This document shows, one piece after another, positions 1-10,800 of a stretch of DNA of 64,000 nucleotides. Source of the DNA: an uncultured Bacteroidales bacterium (GTDB lineage Bacteria > Bacteroidota > Bacteroidia > Bacteroidales > F082); NCBI GenBank assembly GCA_947304185.1, contig CAMZAM010000006.1, positions 25,095 to 89,094 on the forward strand. The letters run 5' to 3'. Both the position numbers and the translations under genes were made by a program. Each line of letters begins with the position of its first letter. Position 1 is the stretch's first letter. A model generated the notes under the pieces. It saw nothing but the letters and a program-made list of their open reading frames with translations, was not told the origin of the DNA and did no database searches.

Positions 1-414
1 CTGGTGTGTATAGTGCCTCTGTTGTTCAATCTTGTGCATATCTGGCGATGGCAGACTTTGTTGGCTTTCATGGTGCCTTATATCGCGGCATGTGTGTTTT
101 TCAGCATCTCCCTCTCGTCGATAGCGCACGACCGTGAGTCGTTCATCATTATGTTTGTGTTTCTCTCCATCCCGTTGTTGTTCGCCAGCGGAATATCATG
201 GCCAGCCAGTAACATACCGATATTTTGGAAAGGATTCTCGTGGCTGTTCCCTTCAACATTCGGCATCAATGGATATGTGAGAATCACTGAAATGGGCGCT
301 ACGCTCGAGGATGTGCAGCATGAGCTTAATGCACTGTGGATTCAGACTTTCGTATATTTGGGAATATCGTATCTGGTATATAAGAGAACATACGGAAAGC
401 AGCTGTGGGCTTGA
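1..414 (+). CDS. ABC-2 type transporter permease, C-terminal fragment (5' end outside window)
   Basis: The reading frame is open from the first base, so the gene begins upstream of the window; 137 residues are visible up to a TGA stop. Three hydrophobic membrane segments can be read (about residues 17-38, 48-67 and 112-130), with a soluble loop between the second and third. The segment 'IPLLFASGISWPASNIP' and the ending with a basic tail resemble the last half of ABC-2 permeases of the YhhJ/YbhR type, which form the membrane channel of drug or polymer exporters. The partner ATPase is not in view. The next gene is an exporter of another family on the same strand. The family call is by overall pattern from a fragment, so the substrate is unknown. 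Confidence 0.7.
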   Translation: MVCIVPLLFNLVHIWRWQTLLAFMVPYIAACVFFSISLSSIAHDRESFIIMFVFLSIPLLFASGISWPASNIPIFWKGFSWLFPSTFGINGYVRITEMGATLEDVQHELNALWIQTFVYLGISYLVYKRTYGKQLWA

Positions 415-423
415 TAGTTAAAA

Positions 424-475
424 GAGAAAAGTTAAAGGTTAAAAGAGATGGGCAAAAAAACTTTTAACTTTTCTC
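424..475 (+). terminator. Imperfect inverted repeat, possible terminator after the ABC permease
   Basis: GAGAAAAGTTAAAGG (424-438) pairs with CTTTTAACTTTTCTC (461-475) with one mismatch, forming an AT-rich hairpin ten bases after the permease stop. There is no clean T-run after it, so a terminator role is only plausible. The same GTTAAAAG/CTTTTAAC words recur at 48.6 kb (see repeats). Confidence 0.4.
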
Positions 476-498
476 AATAGTCTTTTAACAAAAATTCG

Positions 499-506
499 TA
501 TTTTTG
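499..506 (+). promoter_or_regulatory. Bacteroidota -7 box (TATTTTTG) upstream of the RND exporter
   Basis: TATTTTTG matches the TAnnTTTG consensus of the Bacteroidota primary sigma factor and lies 23 bases before the exporter start codon. No clear -33 TTTG is seen. Confidence 0.6.
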
Positions 507-529
507 CAGTTTGTATTAACTGCAATGTT

Positions 530-2833
530 ATGTGGAATAAAATTGCGATTTATATTTTAAGGCACCGTGTTTTAAACCTCGTTATCGCTTCTATCTTATT
601 CATTTTCTTAGGGATAAAGACGTTTAGCGTGAAGATGGGGCATAGCATCGCCGCCACTTTGCCCGACACCGACACCACTATGGTGGTGTATCACCAATTC
701 CTTGAAAAATATGGCAAAGACGGCAATAGCATCTTCATTGGGATGTGTGACGACAGCCTCTTTGCTTTAGAACATTTCCAGGATTTTTATGACCTCAATA
801 CCAAGATAAGAGAGATTCCTGGTGTAACAGAATGTCTCTCAGTATCAAGGGTTTATAATATTGTTAAAAACGATAGCATTAAGAAATTCGAGCTTGTGCA
901 GGTAGTGCAGCATCGTCCAGAGACGCAGGCTGAAGTCGACTCCATCAGAGATGTGATAATGAGTCTCGCGATATATGATAAGCTGCTCTTCAACACCGAG
1001 ACGAACTCTACCATGATGCTGGTGACGCTTGACGATGAACACGCCAACACCACCATACGCAAGGAGTTGACCGCCGCGTTATCAACCGTTTTGGATGAAT
1101 ACGGCCGTGCACATGGCATTGAGACGCATATCTCGGGAATGCCTTACATCCGTGAGATCACCACGCAGACAATGGTGAAGGAGATAGTAGGCTTTACGGC
1201 CCTGTCGATACTTGTGGCCGGATTGATACTGTTCCTGTTCTTCCGCTCATGGCGCCCACTCGTCTCAGTAGTCACAATCGTCATATTATCAGTGATTTAC
1301 ATGTTCGGCATCATGGTGCTGCTTGGCTACGAGGTGACGATACTCACAGGTGTGCTTCCACCATTATTGATAATCATAGGTGTGGAGAACTCCATCTTCA
1401 TGCTCAACAAATACCACCGCGAATACGACGTGTGTCACGACAGGATGCAGGCTTTGAAAAACATGATAGTGCGCATCGGACCAGCCAACTTCCTGACAAA
1501 TACAACTACTGCGGTGAGCTTCGCCTCGTTCATCATCACCCGTAACATGCTGCTGGTGCCATTTGGAGTGCTTGCAAGTATCTGTATCATGCTTACATAC
1601 GTGTTGACGATGGTGCTTTTGCCGACGTTCTTCAGCTATCAGAAACGTCCGGAGGGCAAGCTCGTCAATTACATGAACAACCCGAGCATCAACTATATCA
1701 TGGACAAGGTTTCAGCCTTCGTCTTAAGTCGTAAACGCTATATCTACGCCGTGGTGGTGGTGCTTCTGGTGATATGTACCTTCGGCGCCATGAGAATGTC
1801 GACATCTGGCCGCGTGGTCGATGACATCTCCAAGAAAGACAAGCTCTACAAGGATATAATGTATTTCGAGGAAAACGTTGGCGGAGTGATGCCTTTCGAG
1901 ATATCTATCGACACCCGTAAGCCCAAAGGCATTATGAACGCTGCGTTCATCCGTAAGGTGCAGCAGATGGAAGACACTCTTGCGATGTACCCTGAGTTCA
2001 GCGAGCCTCTGAGCATCGCAGAGGTGGTGAAATTCGCCCGTCAAGGCTTCTACAACGGCAAACGTGATCAGTTTAAGGTGCCGACAAACAACGAGTTCAC
2101 TTTCATCATGAAATATATGCCGGAGACGAAAGACGGCAAGCTGCCGAAGATAGTGACGCAATATGTTGACAGCGCCATGCAGAACACTCGTATCTCGGTG
2201 CAGATGGCTAATATAACGACACCGAAGATCGACAGCATAAGCCGCTCATTGAAGCCTAAGATCGACCAGATATTTCCTGACGACAAATACGATGTGGTGA
2301 TGACAGGTAGCGCCATGGTTACGCTGCAAGGCACCAATTACCTCATCGTCAATCTGGCACACTCACTGCTTCTCGCCTTCGTTGTCATCGCCATCCTGAT
2401 GGTGATAACGTTCCATAAGTTTAAAATGGTGGTTATCTCATTGATACCCAATCTAATACCTTTGTTATTCACTGCCGGACTGATGGGTTACAGCGGCGTG
2501 CCGCTCAAGATGTCGACAATCCTCGTGTTCAGCATCGCCCTCGGCATCAGCGTCGATAACACCATACATTATCTGGCGCGTTACAGACTCCAGATGAAGA
2601 TTAACAACAACGACATCAGGAAGTCGGTGATGGCTGCTATCACTGAGACCGGTCCGAGCATGATTTATTCGGCCACCATCCTCATCTGCGGATTCCTCAT
2701 CTTCGCCTTCTCGTCGTTCGGCGGAACAAAGATTGTTGGACTTTTAGTGCCGTTTACACTACTTATCGCATTGATAACCAATATCTTGGTGCTTCCTGCA
2801 CTGGTTTTGACCTTTAACAGAAAAAAGATATGA
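530..2833 (+). CDS. RND/MMPL superfamily exporter (HAE3-like)
   Basis: A 767-residue inner-membrane protein with the duplicated RND layout: one N-terminal membrane helix (about residues 13-32), a long periplasmic domain, a five-helix block (about 218-370), a second single helix (about 400-420), another periplasmic domain, and a final five-helix block (about 610-760). The blocks contain 'GVENSIFMLNKYHRE' and 'ALGISVDNTIHYLARYR', the acidic/His-rich fourth-helix signature of proton-driven MMPL/patched-like exporters. Such proteins export lipids, hopanoids or other hydrophobic compounds; the substrate here is not determined. It overlaps the following prenyl synthase by ATGA, so the two are translationally coupled, which fits a lipid or isoprenoid substrate but does not prove it. 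Confidence 0.87.
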   Translation: MWNKIAIYILRHRVLNLVIASILFIFLGIKTFSVKMGHSIAATLPDTDTTMVVYHQFLEKYGKDGNSIFIGMCDDSLFALEHFQDFYDLNTKIREIPGVTECLSVSRVYNIVKNDSIKKFELVQVVQHRPETQAEVDSIRDVIMSLAIYDKLLFNTETNSTMMLVTLDDEHANTTIRKELTAALSTVLDEYGRAHGIETHISGMPYIREITTQTMVKEIVGFTALSILVAGLILFLFFRSWRPLVSVVTIVILSVIYMFGIMVLLGYEVTILTGVLPPLLIIIGVENSIFMLNKYHREYDVCHDRMQALKNMIVRIGPANFLTNTTTAVSFASFIITRNMLLVPFGVLASICIMLTYVLTMVLLPTFFSYQKRPEGKLVNYMNNPSINYIMDKVSAFVLSRKRYIYAVVVVLLVICTFGAMRMSTSGRVVDDISKKDKLYKDIMYFEENVGGVMPFEISIDTRKPKGIMNAAFIRKVQQMEDTLAMYPEFSEPLSIAEVVKFARQGFYNGKRDQFKVPTNNEFTFIMKYMPETKDGKLPKIVTQYVDSAMQNTRISVQMANITTPKIDSISRSLKPKIDQIFPDDKYDVVMTGSAMVTLQGTNYLIVNLAHSLLLAFVVIAILMVITFHKFKMVVISLIPNLIPLLFTAGLMGYSGVPLKMSTILVFSIALGISVDNTIHYLARYRLQMKINNNDIRKSVMAAITETGPSMIYSATILICGFLIFAFSSFGGTKIVGLLVPFTLLIALITNILVLPALVLTFNRKKI

Positions 2834-3804
2834 CATCGGTTGAGAAAATTCAGAAAAAGATAACTCAATTCATTGAGTCTCAAGATTTTATGGGTACTCC
2901 GAGCGAGTTGTACGCTCCTATTGAATATACCATGAGTCAGAAAGGTAAACGTATGCGTCCGACGCTGGTACTCCTCTCATGTGAGATGTTTGGCGGCGAC
3001 ATCGACGAATGCCTTACTCCGGCAGTGGCTGCTGAGGTTTTCCACAACTTCACCCTCATCCACGATGATATCATGGACGAGGCACCGTTGCGCCGTGGTC
3101 TGGAGACCGTTTACCATAAATGGAACTCCAATATTGCACTTCTTTCGGGCGATACTATGCTTATAAAGGCTTTTCAATATGCATTGAGTACCAATAAGTT
3201 ATACGCTCATAAGGTGCTTGCAGAGCTTTGTAAGGTGGCTCTTGAGGTTTGCGAAGGACAACAGTACGATCTGAATTTCGAGACCCGCGACGATGTCACT
3301 TTGGACGAATATATCGAGATGATAAGGCTCAAGACGGCTGTTTTGCTCGGCTCAGTGCTGAAGATAGGTGCTATCGTGGCAGGTGCTGACGAAAAGAACA
3401 TGCAGGCAGTCTACGATTTCGGTATTGACCTTGGCATCGCATTTCAGTTGCAGGACGACCTCTTCGACTGTTACGGCGATGTGAAGGTGTTCGGTAAGAT
3501 GCCTGGCGGCGATATCGCCGATAATAAGAAGACTTATCTCTATCTTAAGGCTTTGGAGCTCGCTTCCGCTGATGATAAGAAACGTCTCGAGGGCTATTTC
3601 TCAATGCCGAAGGGCCGCGATGAGAAGAAACAACAGGCGGTGCTCGACATTTTTGCAAAATACAATGTAAAAGAAATCGTCACCGACGTGATGACGGGCT
3701 ATTACGACAATTCCTTGAAACACCTTGATAAAATCACAATCCCAGAGGAAAACAAGACGGTGTTGAGGAATTATGCCTCTTATTTATATAATAGGGTGAA
3801 ATAA
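2830..3804 (+). CDS. Polyprenyl (trans-isoprenyl) diphosphate synthase
   Basis: A 324-residue cytosolic enzyme that adds isopentenyl diphosphate units to an allylic primer, making long-chain prenyl diphosphates for quinones or related lipids. Both aspartate-rich motifs are present: DDIMD at residues 79-83 ('LIHDDIMDEAPLRRG') and DDLFD at 209-213 ('LQDDLFD'). The N-terminal 'KGKRMRPTLVLLS' and the GQ in 'CEGQQYDLNFE' are also family hallmarks. Length fits IspB/IspA-type long-chain synthases, but chain length cannot be read from sequence by eye, so no symbol is given. The start codon sits inside the last codons of the RND exporter (ATGA overlap). The 3' end faces the convergent DUF2442 gene only three bases away. 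Confidence 0.92.
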   Translation: MTSVEKIQKKITQFIESQDFMGTPSELYAPIEYTMSQKGKRMRPTLVLLSCEMFGGDIDECLTPAVAAEVFHNFTLIHDDIMDEAPLRRGLETVYHKWNSNIALLSGDTMLIKAFQYALSTNKLYAHKVLAELCKVALEVCEGQQYDLNFETRDDVTLDEYIEMIRLKTAVLLGSVLKIGAIVAGADEKNMQAVYDFGIDLGIAFQLQDDLFDCYGDVKVFGKMPGGDIADNKKTYLYLKALELASADDKKRLEGYFSMPKGRDEKKQQAVLDIFAKYNVKEIVTDVMTGYYDNSLKHLDKITIPEENKTVLRNYASYLYNRVK

Positions 3805-3807
3805 TTA

Positions 3808-4104
3808 TTATTTTCTTTTGGTTTTGTATATTGCTTCTTTTTCTGCGGCCATATGGTTGGGGTCTTCAGATTGAACAATCTCGGGTAAATCATATAGAAA
3901 TTCCGGAGCCAAATCAACACCGCATTCCCATTCGATAGTCCAATGGTTTAAACCATACTGCTTGAATTTTGACAGATCCTTAAGCTGTTCAAATACGCCT
4001 CCATTAAGATATGGCTGTAAATCAACAACCTTTACCACGCCATCGCTGAAAGTAATCGACAACGTGTAATCTTTTATATAATCGACATCTACAATTCGTA
4101 TCAT
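3808..4104 (-). CDS. DUF2442 domain protein
   Basis: A 98-residue protein matching the DUF2442 pattern: an N-terminal beta-rich stretch with 'TFSDGVVKVVDLQPYL' followed by 'WECGVDLAPEFLYD' near residue 75. Family function is unknown; DUF2442 proteins are often encoded beside DUF4160 proteins, as here. The upstream DUF4160 gene ends one base before this start codon, so they are almost certainly one transcript. The C-terminus is basic ('EAIYKTKRK'). The pair resembles a toxin-antitoxin module in size and layout, but no toxin motif is recognisable and that role is inference only. Confidence 0.8.
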   Translation of the reverse strand: MIRIVDVDYIKDYTLSITFSDGVVKVVDLQPYLNGGVFEQLKDLSKFKQYGLNHWTIEWECGVDLAPEFLYDLPEIVQSEDPNHMAAEKEAIYKTKRK

Positions 4105-4105
4105 A

Positions 4106-4363
4106 TTATTCCAGAGGTTTTATTCTATGTAATTCGTCACCATTTTGAGCCTTATCCCATAATTCAAGCAACTCATTCTCATGTAAATCAATCCATTTGA
4201 CAATTTTAGAGATTATTTTTGCAGGAACACTTCCTTCGATAACCTTATCTTTTATACTTATATTGCAATTGTAATCTCCGTAACTAACATGTATATGCGG
4301 CGGATTATGGTCTTTCCACCACATGTAAACAATGATTCCATAAAATCTGGATATTTCTGGCAT
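4106..4363 (-). CDS. DUF4160 domain protein
   Basis: An 85-residue protein with the DUF4160 signature: 'MPEISRFYGIIVYMWW' then 'HNPPHIHVSYGDY', a His-rich turn typical of the family, and a C-terminal helix with 'WIDLHENELLELWDKAQ'. Biochemical function is unknown. It is the first gene of a two-gene operon with DUF2442; a TAnnTTTG box on the minus strand lies 22 bases upstream. The pair is inserted between the prenyl synthase and the adhesin cluster, facing the former, and is flanked upstream by a 29-bp palindrome. Small paired genes of this type are frequent in accessory DNA. Confidence 0.82.
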   Translation of the reverse strand: MPEISRFYGIIVYMWWKDHNPPHIHVSYGDYNCNISIKDKVIEGSVPAKIISKIVKWIDLHENELLELWDKAQNGDELHRIKPLE

Positions 4364-4385
4364 ATAAAAACTATATTCAACACTG

Positions 4386-4393
4386 CAAAGATA
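4386..4393 (-). promoter_or_regulatory. -7 box (TATCTTTG) for the DUF4160-DUF2442 operon
   Basis: On the plus strand CAAAGATA, reading TATCTTTG on the minus strand, 22 bases before the DUF4160 start codon. A TTG-containing segment about 20 bases further upstream could be the -33 element. Confidence 0.6.
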
Positions 4394-4445
4394 AACAACA
4401 AAGTGGCTCCTGTCAACATTTTTTCAAAAATTTTTTCAAAAATAA

Positions 4446-4474
4446 GTAGAGACGCCACACTGTGACGTCTCTAC
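4446..4474. repeat. 29-bp palindromic REP-like element
   Basis: GTAGAGACG (4446-4454) pairs perfectly with CGTCTCTAC (4466-4474), and the centre CACACTGTG continues the hairpin, leaving one C/A mismatch. It lies in the 142-base gap between the DUF4160 gene and the small peptide gene at 4506. Palindromes of this look are common intergenic repeats in Bacteroidota. It could also act as a transcription terminator for the peptide gene on the minus strand. Confidence 0.7.
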
Positions 4475-4505
4475 ATTATTTAAACAGTAAACGGTAAACC
4501 GAAAA

Positions 4506-4763
4506 CTATTCCTCACGTTTTTTCAACATGGCGTAACCTGCGCCGAGTGCTGTGAGCACTGCGATGCCTGTGCCGAGAGGAGCAGGGGTGTCGCCACCGC
4601 CGTGACCGCCCGGAAGACCTGGATCTCTCACAGGTTCAAAGGTGTTGATCTTGTCGAGACCGTTGCCCACATCGTCCCAGTCGTTGAAATAGCTGTCGCG
4701 CTGTGCATTGGCACCAAGACCCAACGCCGTAACTAATGCTAATGATAATAATAACTTTTTCAT
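4506..4763 (-). CDS. Small secreted peptide with C-terminal sorting-signal-like tail (paralog of 11222-11470)
   Basis: An 85-residue protein. The start is placed at the codon beginning MKKLLLS because it opens a clean signal peptide (residues 1-20, cleavage near 'GANAQ'); the longer frame runs through an intergenic repeat. The middle is Gly/Asp/Pro-rich. The C-terminus has a three-part layout: a short motif 'DTPAPLGTG', a hydrophobic helix 'IAVLTALGAGYAML', and a basic end 'KKREE'. This resembles PEP-CTERM/PID-CTERM-type sorting signals, in which the tail is cut and replaced by an anchor. A second copy with the same ends lies at 11222-11470, on the other side of the giant adhesin gene. No function is known to me. 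Confidence 0.75.
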   Translation of the reverse strand: MKKLLLSLALVTALGLGANAQRDSYFNDWDDVGNGLDKINTFEPVRDPGLPGGHGGGDTPAPLGTGIAVLTALGAGYAMLKKREE

Positions 4764-4826
4764 TTTCGTATTTTTTAATTTATTAACTAACCAAATGTTT
4801 GTCGTTTTATTAGTTTTTTGTCGACC

Positions 4827-4865
4827 TTGGCCGTTGACCGTCGGCATTTTACAGCCAACGGCCAA
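4827..4865. repeat. Inverted repeat between the giant adhesin gene and the small peptide gene
   Basis: TTGGCCGTTG (4827-4836) pairs perfectly with CAACGGCCAA (4856-4865). The surrounding words (GGCCGTTGAC, GCCAACGGCC, AACAGCC) are degenerate copies of the unit also found at 13207-13278. On the minus strand this hairpin follows the adhesin stop codon and could act as its terminator, though no T-run follows closely. Confidence 0.6.
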
Positions 4866-4881
4866 CAGCCAAAATCCAAAG

Positions 4882-7800
4882 TTATCTTACAACGATCTTC
4901 TGAGTCTTAACGGTTTCGCCCATTAACTTGAAGATGTAGACAGCGTTAGCAGGAACGTTGACTTTCTGTACGCCGTTGATCTTGGTGTTCAGAACCATGC
5001 GTCCCATGACGTCGAACACTTCCAGAGTGCCTTCGCCGTTGACGATGATTTCGTTACCATGCTGGTAAGCGAAGATGTCGCCGGTGAAGTTCTCATCGAT
5101 GCCTGTGTAGTTGTTGCAGTCGAAGATGAGTTTGAAGCGGTTCTCAGCGTCGTTTGTAGTAGCTTTGAATGTGTAGCTCGGTGTTACAAGGAGGTTGATT
5201 TCTTCACCTGTCATGTCGTCGACAAGAATCATGGTGTTGACATCGATGTTCTTGGCGTTGATAGTGATGGTATATTCACCTTCCTCTGCTGCCTTGAAGT
5301 TGACCGGTATTGCACCTGCGAGTTCTTCGACTCTTGCTGCTGCATAGTCTTCACCGCCGTTCATCACATAAACCTTTGTGCCGTTGGCGATGTTGAACTT
5401 ACGCAGGGTGTTACCGTTGGCTAAGTTGATGTAAGCGTTGTCGCTGCCGTTTTCGTTACCGGCCACGATGCGGATGTAACCGTTGTTGCTGCTCTTAGCT
5501 GTTGTCGGGTTGAATTCCAATGACTGGCCTTCTGCTGTAGCTTGGACGAAGAAAGCTTCACCAACCAGAATTGGACGCTCGCTGATGTTGTAGGTTGTAA
5601 AGCCTGTACGTGTATCATTCATTGCGAGATAAGCGATGTTGGTCTCGTCGCCTAACTTCACGTCGCCTTCAACGAGGTTGCATGTGAATGGGTTACCAAC
5701 GAGGTTATAACCTCTCACGTCAGCGGTTTGGCTAGTTGTATAATCCAAATCTTTTGTGAGATTATCACTTGTACCTACCATCTGACCATTGTAGCCAACT
5801 GTTTGTGTTGTCTGGCTTGCATGGAGGTAACCGGTGAGTCTGTACATGCTTGAGAAATTATGGTCACCACCGGTATATGCCCACCAGTAAGCTGTTGCCT
5901 CGTCATATTTGAACAAGTCGATCGCACCTGTAAATACACCGTAACTAGTACCGGTAATTGTACTATTGGAAGCTGGTGTGGCAACCAGATACCAACCATC
6001 GACATCATCTTTGCCCCATGATGACGCTGCAGTGATGACCTTATTAGCTGTAGCAAACAAGGAGTTCTTGTGGAAGAGTTGTCCACCGTCTTCAATGATC
6101 ATCTTGTCGTTACCTGTTGTGCCGCTGACTGTACCATCAATAGTAAGTGTTGCACCACTTGCTATCGTTATAACATTGCTGTCCCTGTTGATGTTTTTGA
6201 CAAAAGCTGTGCCTGTAACGTTGACATTGGCATTGATAATGGCATTGTCGGTGATAGTCGGGATTTCGCCATCCATCCAGTTGGTTGTTGTAGCCCAGTC
6301 GCCAGCGGTGAGGAAGTACTTCTGGTCACTTGCAATAGTGGTGAAGCTTTCTGTAGCTGAATGTGACGCTGGATTGCATTGTGGAACGACATACACTTCA
6401 TACGTGGTGCCTGCCTCGAGGCCGGTGAGGTCTGTTGTAGTACTTGAAACAATCTTGGTTTGCCATGTAGACTCAAGCATCTGTCCAACTTTGATGTCAT
6501 CAATACCGACTCCATAACCATAGTTGTCGGTCATCTTAAATCCAAACTGACAGTTGGCGACGAGTGCGTCGGCAGGAAGATTCACGAAAAGTTCTGTCCA
6601 TGTGGGGTGCGTATCTGTAGTAGCAAAGATTTCGTTCCATGCACCACCATCAACACGGTAGTAAACACCAAAATCGTCGTTGTCACCAGACCATGATCTG
6701 TTGACATACCATACATTTATCTTACCATTGGTCAACGAGCTTAAATCCAATGTTGGGGTAACAAGATATGTTACATTGCCTGTAGTATTGTGAGTGATAA
6801 GTGCATTGTAGTCTCCGCTGTGGGTCCCAGTGGATGTGCTATAGTCACCGATGCCAACTCTCCATGTCTTGCTAGCATCTTGGTTGTCGCCTTCGATAGT
6901 CCAACCTGTAGGCATCTCACCGGCTTCAAAGCCTTCATTTATGACAGTATGATCTGGGTCGAAAGAAGTAGCTTGGCTGTAGTAAACTGTAAAGCCGTCG
7001 GAACTCTCACCGTCCCAGTTGACTGTGGCGTTGTGGTGAGTGATGTTCTCAAATGTCACATTTGCTGCTGAGCAAGCAGGCATTGTCTCAAAGTCGACAG
7101 TGTTGCTCCAGTCGCCATAGCCTTGATACTCTTTTTGACCGCGGACACGTACATAATAATGTGTTTCAGCTGTCAGACCTTCGAGGATGAAGTTTTCGTT
7201 GGTGTCGGCGTCAGCTGTTCCGACGTTTTCTGTAAAGTCGGCATCAGTAGCATACTGAACCTGCCATAAGTCTTGAGTGACATCGAGGAGCTCCCAGCTA
7301 AGTTTCACAGAAGTTGCCTGTACACTGTTGTAGGTTAAAGTACCCACAGGGAGAACTGCAGGGGCGAGACCCACAAACACGTCGTCGATGCAGCATGAAT
7401 AATAGCTTGAATATGGGTTATCCCATCTGAAGACCAAACGTGTGGCTTCTGCCGGTACGTTCTTGATACCGAGATAAACAACGTGATATACCATACTACC
7501 GGTGTTTGGCTCGAATTCTTCAATCACCTGATAGGTGTCGTAGTTGTTGTCTGCGGCAGTGATGTAGCCTAATGAGAGCTTGTAATTGCTTGAACTGCTT
7601 TCAGTCTGCATCCAGAATTGAACCTGTAAGTCATCAAAGTCGTTTGTAAACTCCGGCAATGCGGCATAAGCGCTCTTATTTTGATCGGCTACGAAGCTCA
7701 ATGACTTGGTGCCATCATGAACGTAAGCATAGGAAGTACTTACTGCCCGGTCCACGATGTGAGGATAAGGATATGCGGAACTTGTCGAGTAATGATCCCA

Positions 7801-10800
7801 ACAATTTGGAACGACGCCTGCACTACTGTAAGTGGTGCCTGTGTAGTCCTCAAAGCCTTCCTCAATATAGTTGCTTGGTGAGATGGTCATCACCTCACAC
7901 AAAGTGGCAAATGTGTACTCTGCCGAAGGATCACTTGTTTCGCTTCCAGAGCAGTTGGCCACCACATAATAAACATAGTTAGTTGCGGCATCCAAACCTG
8001 TTAAGTTATATGGATTATCGGTTACATCCATTACTTTAGAGTAGTCTGTTTCGCTGGTCTTCTTGTAAAATACATTCCAAGAGGTCTCACCGCTGTTGGC
8101 TGTCCAGCTTAACTGAGCAGAGGTTGTGGATGGAGTTGCGCCAAGGTCTGATGGAGCTAAGCATGAAGGAGCTTCGAGCACGCGGACTGTGTAGTCGTGA
8201 GCATGGCGGTAAGATCCTGAGCTGCACGGATCGTGGGCTGCGGACCAATTGGTGGTACCATTGTTATAGAAACTGGTGAAATACGAGTCGGCACCATAAA
8301 TACGCATGCGATAGTCGCCTAACTCCTGTGTGGCAGGAATAGTAATGGTCGCATTCAATGTTCCATTACCAGCAGATGCCTTACCTACGTAAAGGACCTC
8401 ATCGTCCTCAAATGTAAAGTCTTTGTCAAGGTCAACCCAAATAACGAATGTATAAGGGAAGCTGTTTGTTCCAGTTGTGATAGCAATGGTTGCTGCAAGA
8501 CCAGCATTTACGCCACCTATCATGGAAGTATAGTCGCCATAGAAAGGTGATGAAGCTGGCAAACTGGCGCTACCGTCACCATTGGTGACAACATAAGAGC
8601 CTGTGCCGAACGACACTCCCGTGATACCACTGCCATCGTGGCTTGTTGGGTTAGGTGTGCAATATGAGAGAGATAATGTAGTTGATACCCATGTACTATA
8701 GCTGCCGCCGCAGTTGGCGCGTACCCAAATGGTGTAGTCGCCTTCGGTTAATGAGACAACTTTATAAAGTTCGAATGAGTTTTGATCGGTGGTGCCAACG
8801 ATGACATCTTCCGGATTAGCTGTTGGATCATCGGAGAAAGCGATGTCAAACGAATCGGCTGTGCCAGTCCAACTGACAACGGCATTGAGACCACCATCCA
8901 AAGTTACATCTGTTGGTGGTAAACAAGCAGGAAGCTCTGTTACCTCGATGTTGTCAATGATGACGTATCCATTTGAGGTAAAAATATCGGAGATTGCGAT
9001 ATATTGGCCGCTGCCGGTATAGTTGTTGAACATCACGGTGTAGGTGTCGGTGAAGGTGCCATTATATTCTTCTGTGATATCAACTTCTTCAATAAGCTCG
9101 AAAGTGCTGAAATCGTCAGGGTCGGTCATGATACCAACGCCAAGTTTTCCAGCGGTCATGTTGTATGAGCTACCATTATAATATACAGCGTTGAATGAAA
9201 TTTGGTATCCGTTCAACGGATAATTTGCATCCACCTCTGGTAACACAGCGGCCAAATCATCTGATGATGTGCCTCTAAAGAACATAAGAGCATAGTCATC
9301 CGTGTCCAGTTCCACCATTTGCCAACCAGTGTATGTTGGGTTGGTCTGGATAATGTTCCAGCAAACTGTCAAACCACCAGTGTTGAAGTTATAGCTGTAT
9401 GGCAATGACATCGCATAGCATTCGGTGTTGAAGCTGACTGCGCTAGTCCATGCACTTGGTCCCTCGCAAATGGCACGCACATACACATAGTAGGTGCTGG
9501 CTGCGGTAAGACCCGTCAGATTGTAAGGATTATCTGTTGTGTTTGCAACGGTAGGTGTTGTCTCGGCATCCGGAACGACTGTAGAATCGTCAGTTACAAA
9601 GATGTCCCATTCTGTTTCAGTACCGCCGGCAGTCCAGCTGATAGTCGCGCCTGTAGTGGTTTCATTGCTGACTGTTACGCCAGTAGGCTCAAGGCATGAC
9701 GCTGCCTCCTCAAAAGTGAAATCATCGAGGAAAACATAGTAACTGTCGGCACCAGTATATTGAACACAGAAATATTTTACGCCGGCAGGATAATTGGCTT
9801 TATATTGCTGATAGGTATCTGTCAATGCAGTTACCTCAGTGTCCCAAACGAAGTCATCTGGGTCGAAGCTGTCAAAATCAACATCGCTTGTTGTGTAGCC
9901 GGCTTTAAATGATTCAGTACCATTAGGTCCTTTGCGATACCAGAACTCCACATGCAAGCCTTTTTCTACATTACCAAGTAATGGTGAAACGAGGTATTGT
10001 GGATTTGTTGAGCCGTTGTATGAACTGAAATAGTAGCATCCATTACCAGTATGGGCATAGGAGTTACCACCGTCATCGTAGAAATAACCGGAAGTCAACT
10101 CCGTGTCAATCTGATTCCAGCAGTTCATCTGCCCTGCAGTTTCAAATCCGTAGGTATAAGGGATGCTATAAGAAGTAGGACAATCTGTGGTAAATGTGCC
10201 TGCGTTAACCCAACCGCTTTGTTCGCCACCACAGTTGGACTGCACCTTTATAGTGTAGGTGGTGGCAGGTGTGACGTTCAACACATAAGGGCTGGAAACA
10301 TCATTGGTTATTGTGCCGTTCACATCAATATTGTATGCCTTGGCGTCGCCATCCCATGTGACAGTTGCGGTGGTGCCGCTAGTGTAGTTGGCGACTGCAT
10401 TGGTCGGAGCAGCACATGATGATGCAGCGGTGAAGCTGAAGTCGTCGAGGTAGAGGTAATAGCCATCGTCATAATTGTCTGCATCGTATTTGATAGCTAC
10501 ACGAACAGTTCCTGCCGGCAATGCTTCCTCATAAGGTTGCCAGGTGGTCGATGAAGTAACCATAGCTCCGTAAGTAAACGCGCTTGGGTCGGTTACGCTC
10601 TCGTCGGTGGTGTAACCCACATAGAAGTGATCCGGATAGTTGCCGGAGTATGCCTTGTAATAGAAAGACACGTTCACTCCATAAGTGCCGCCCGTCAGAA
10701 TAGGTGACATGAGGAAAACATCCGATGAAACAGAGTAGCTAAAACGGTACCCATAAGAACTGCTGTTATAGGCGGCGGCAGAGTTGATAGCTCCTCCTGT

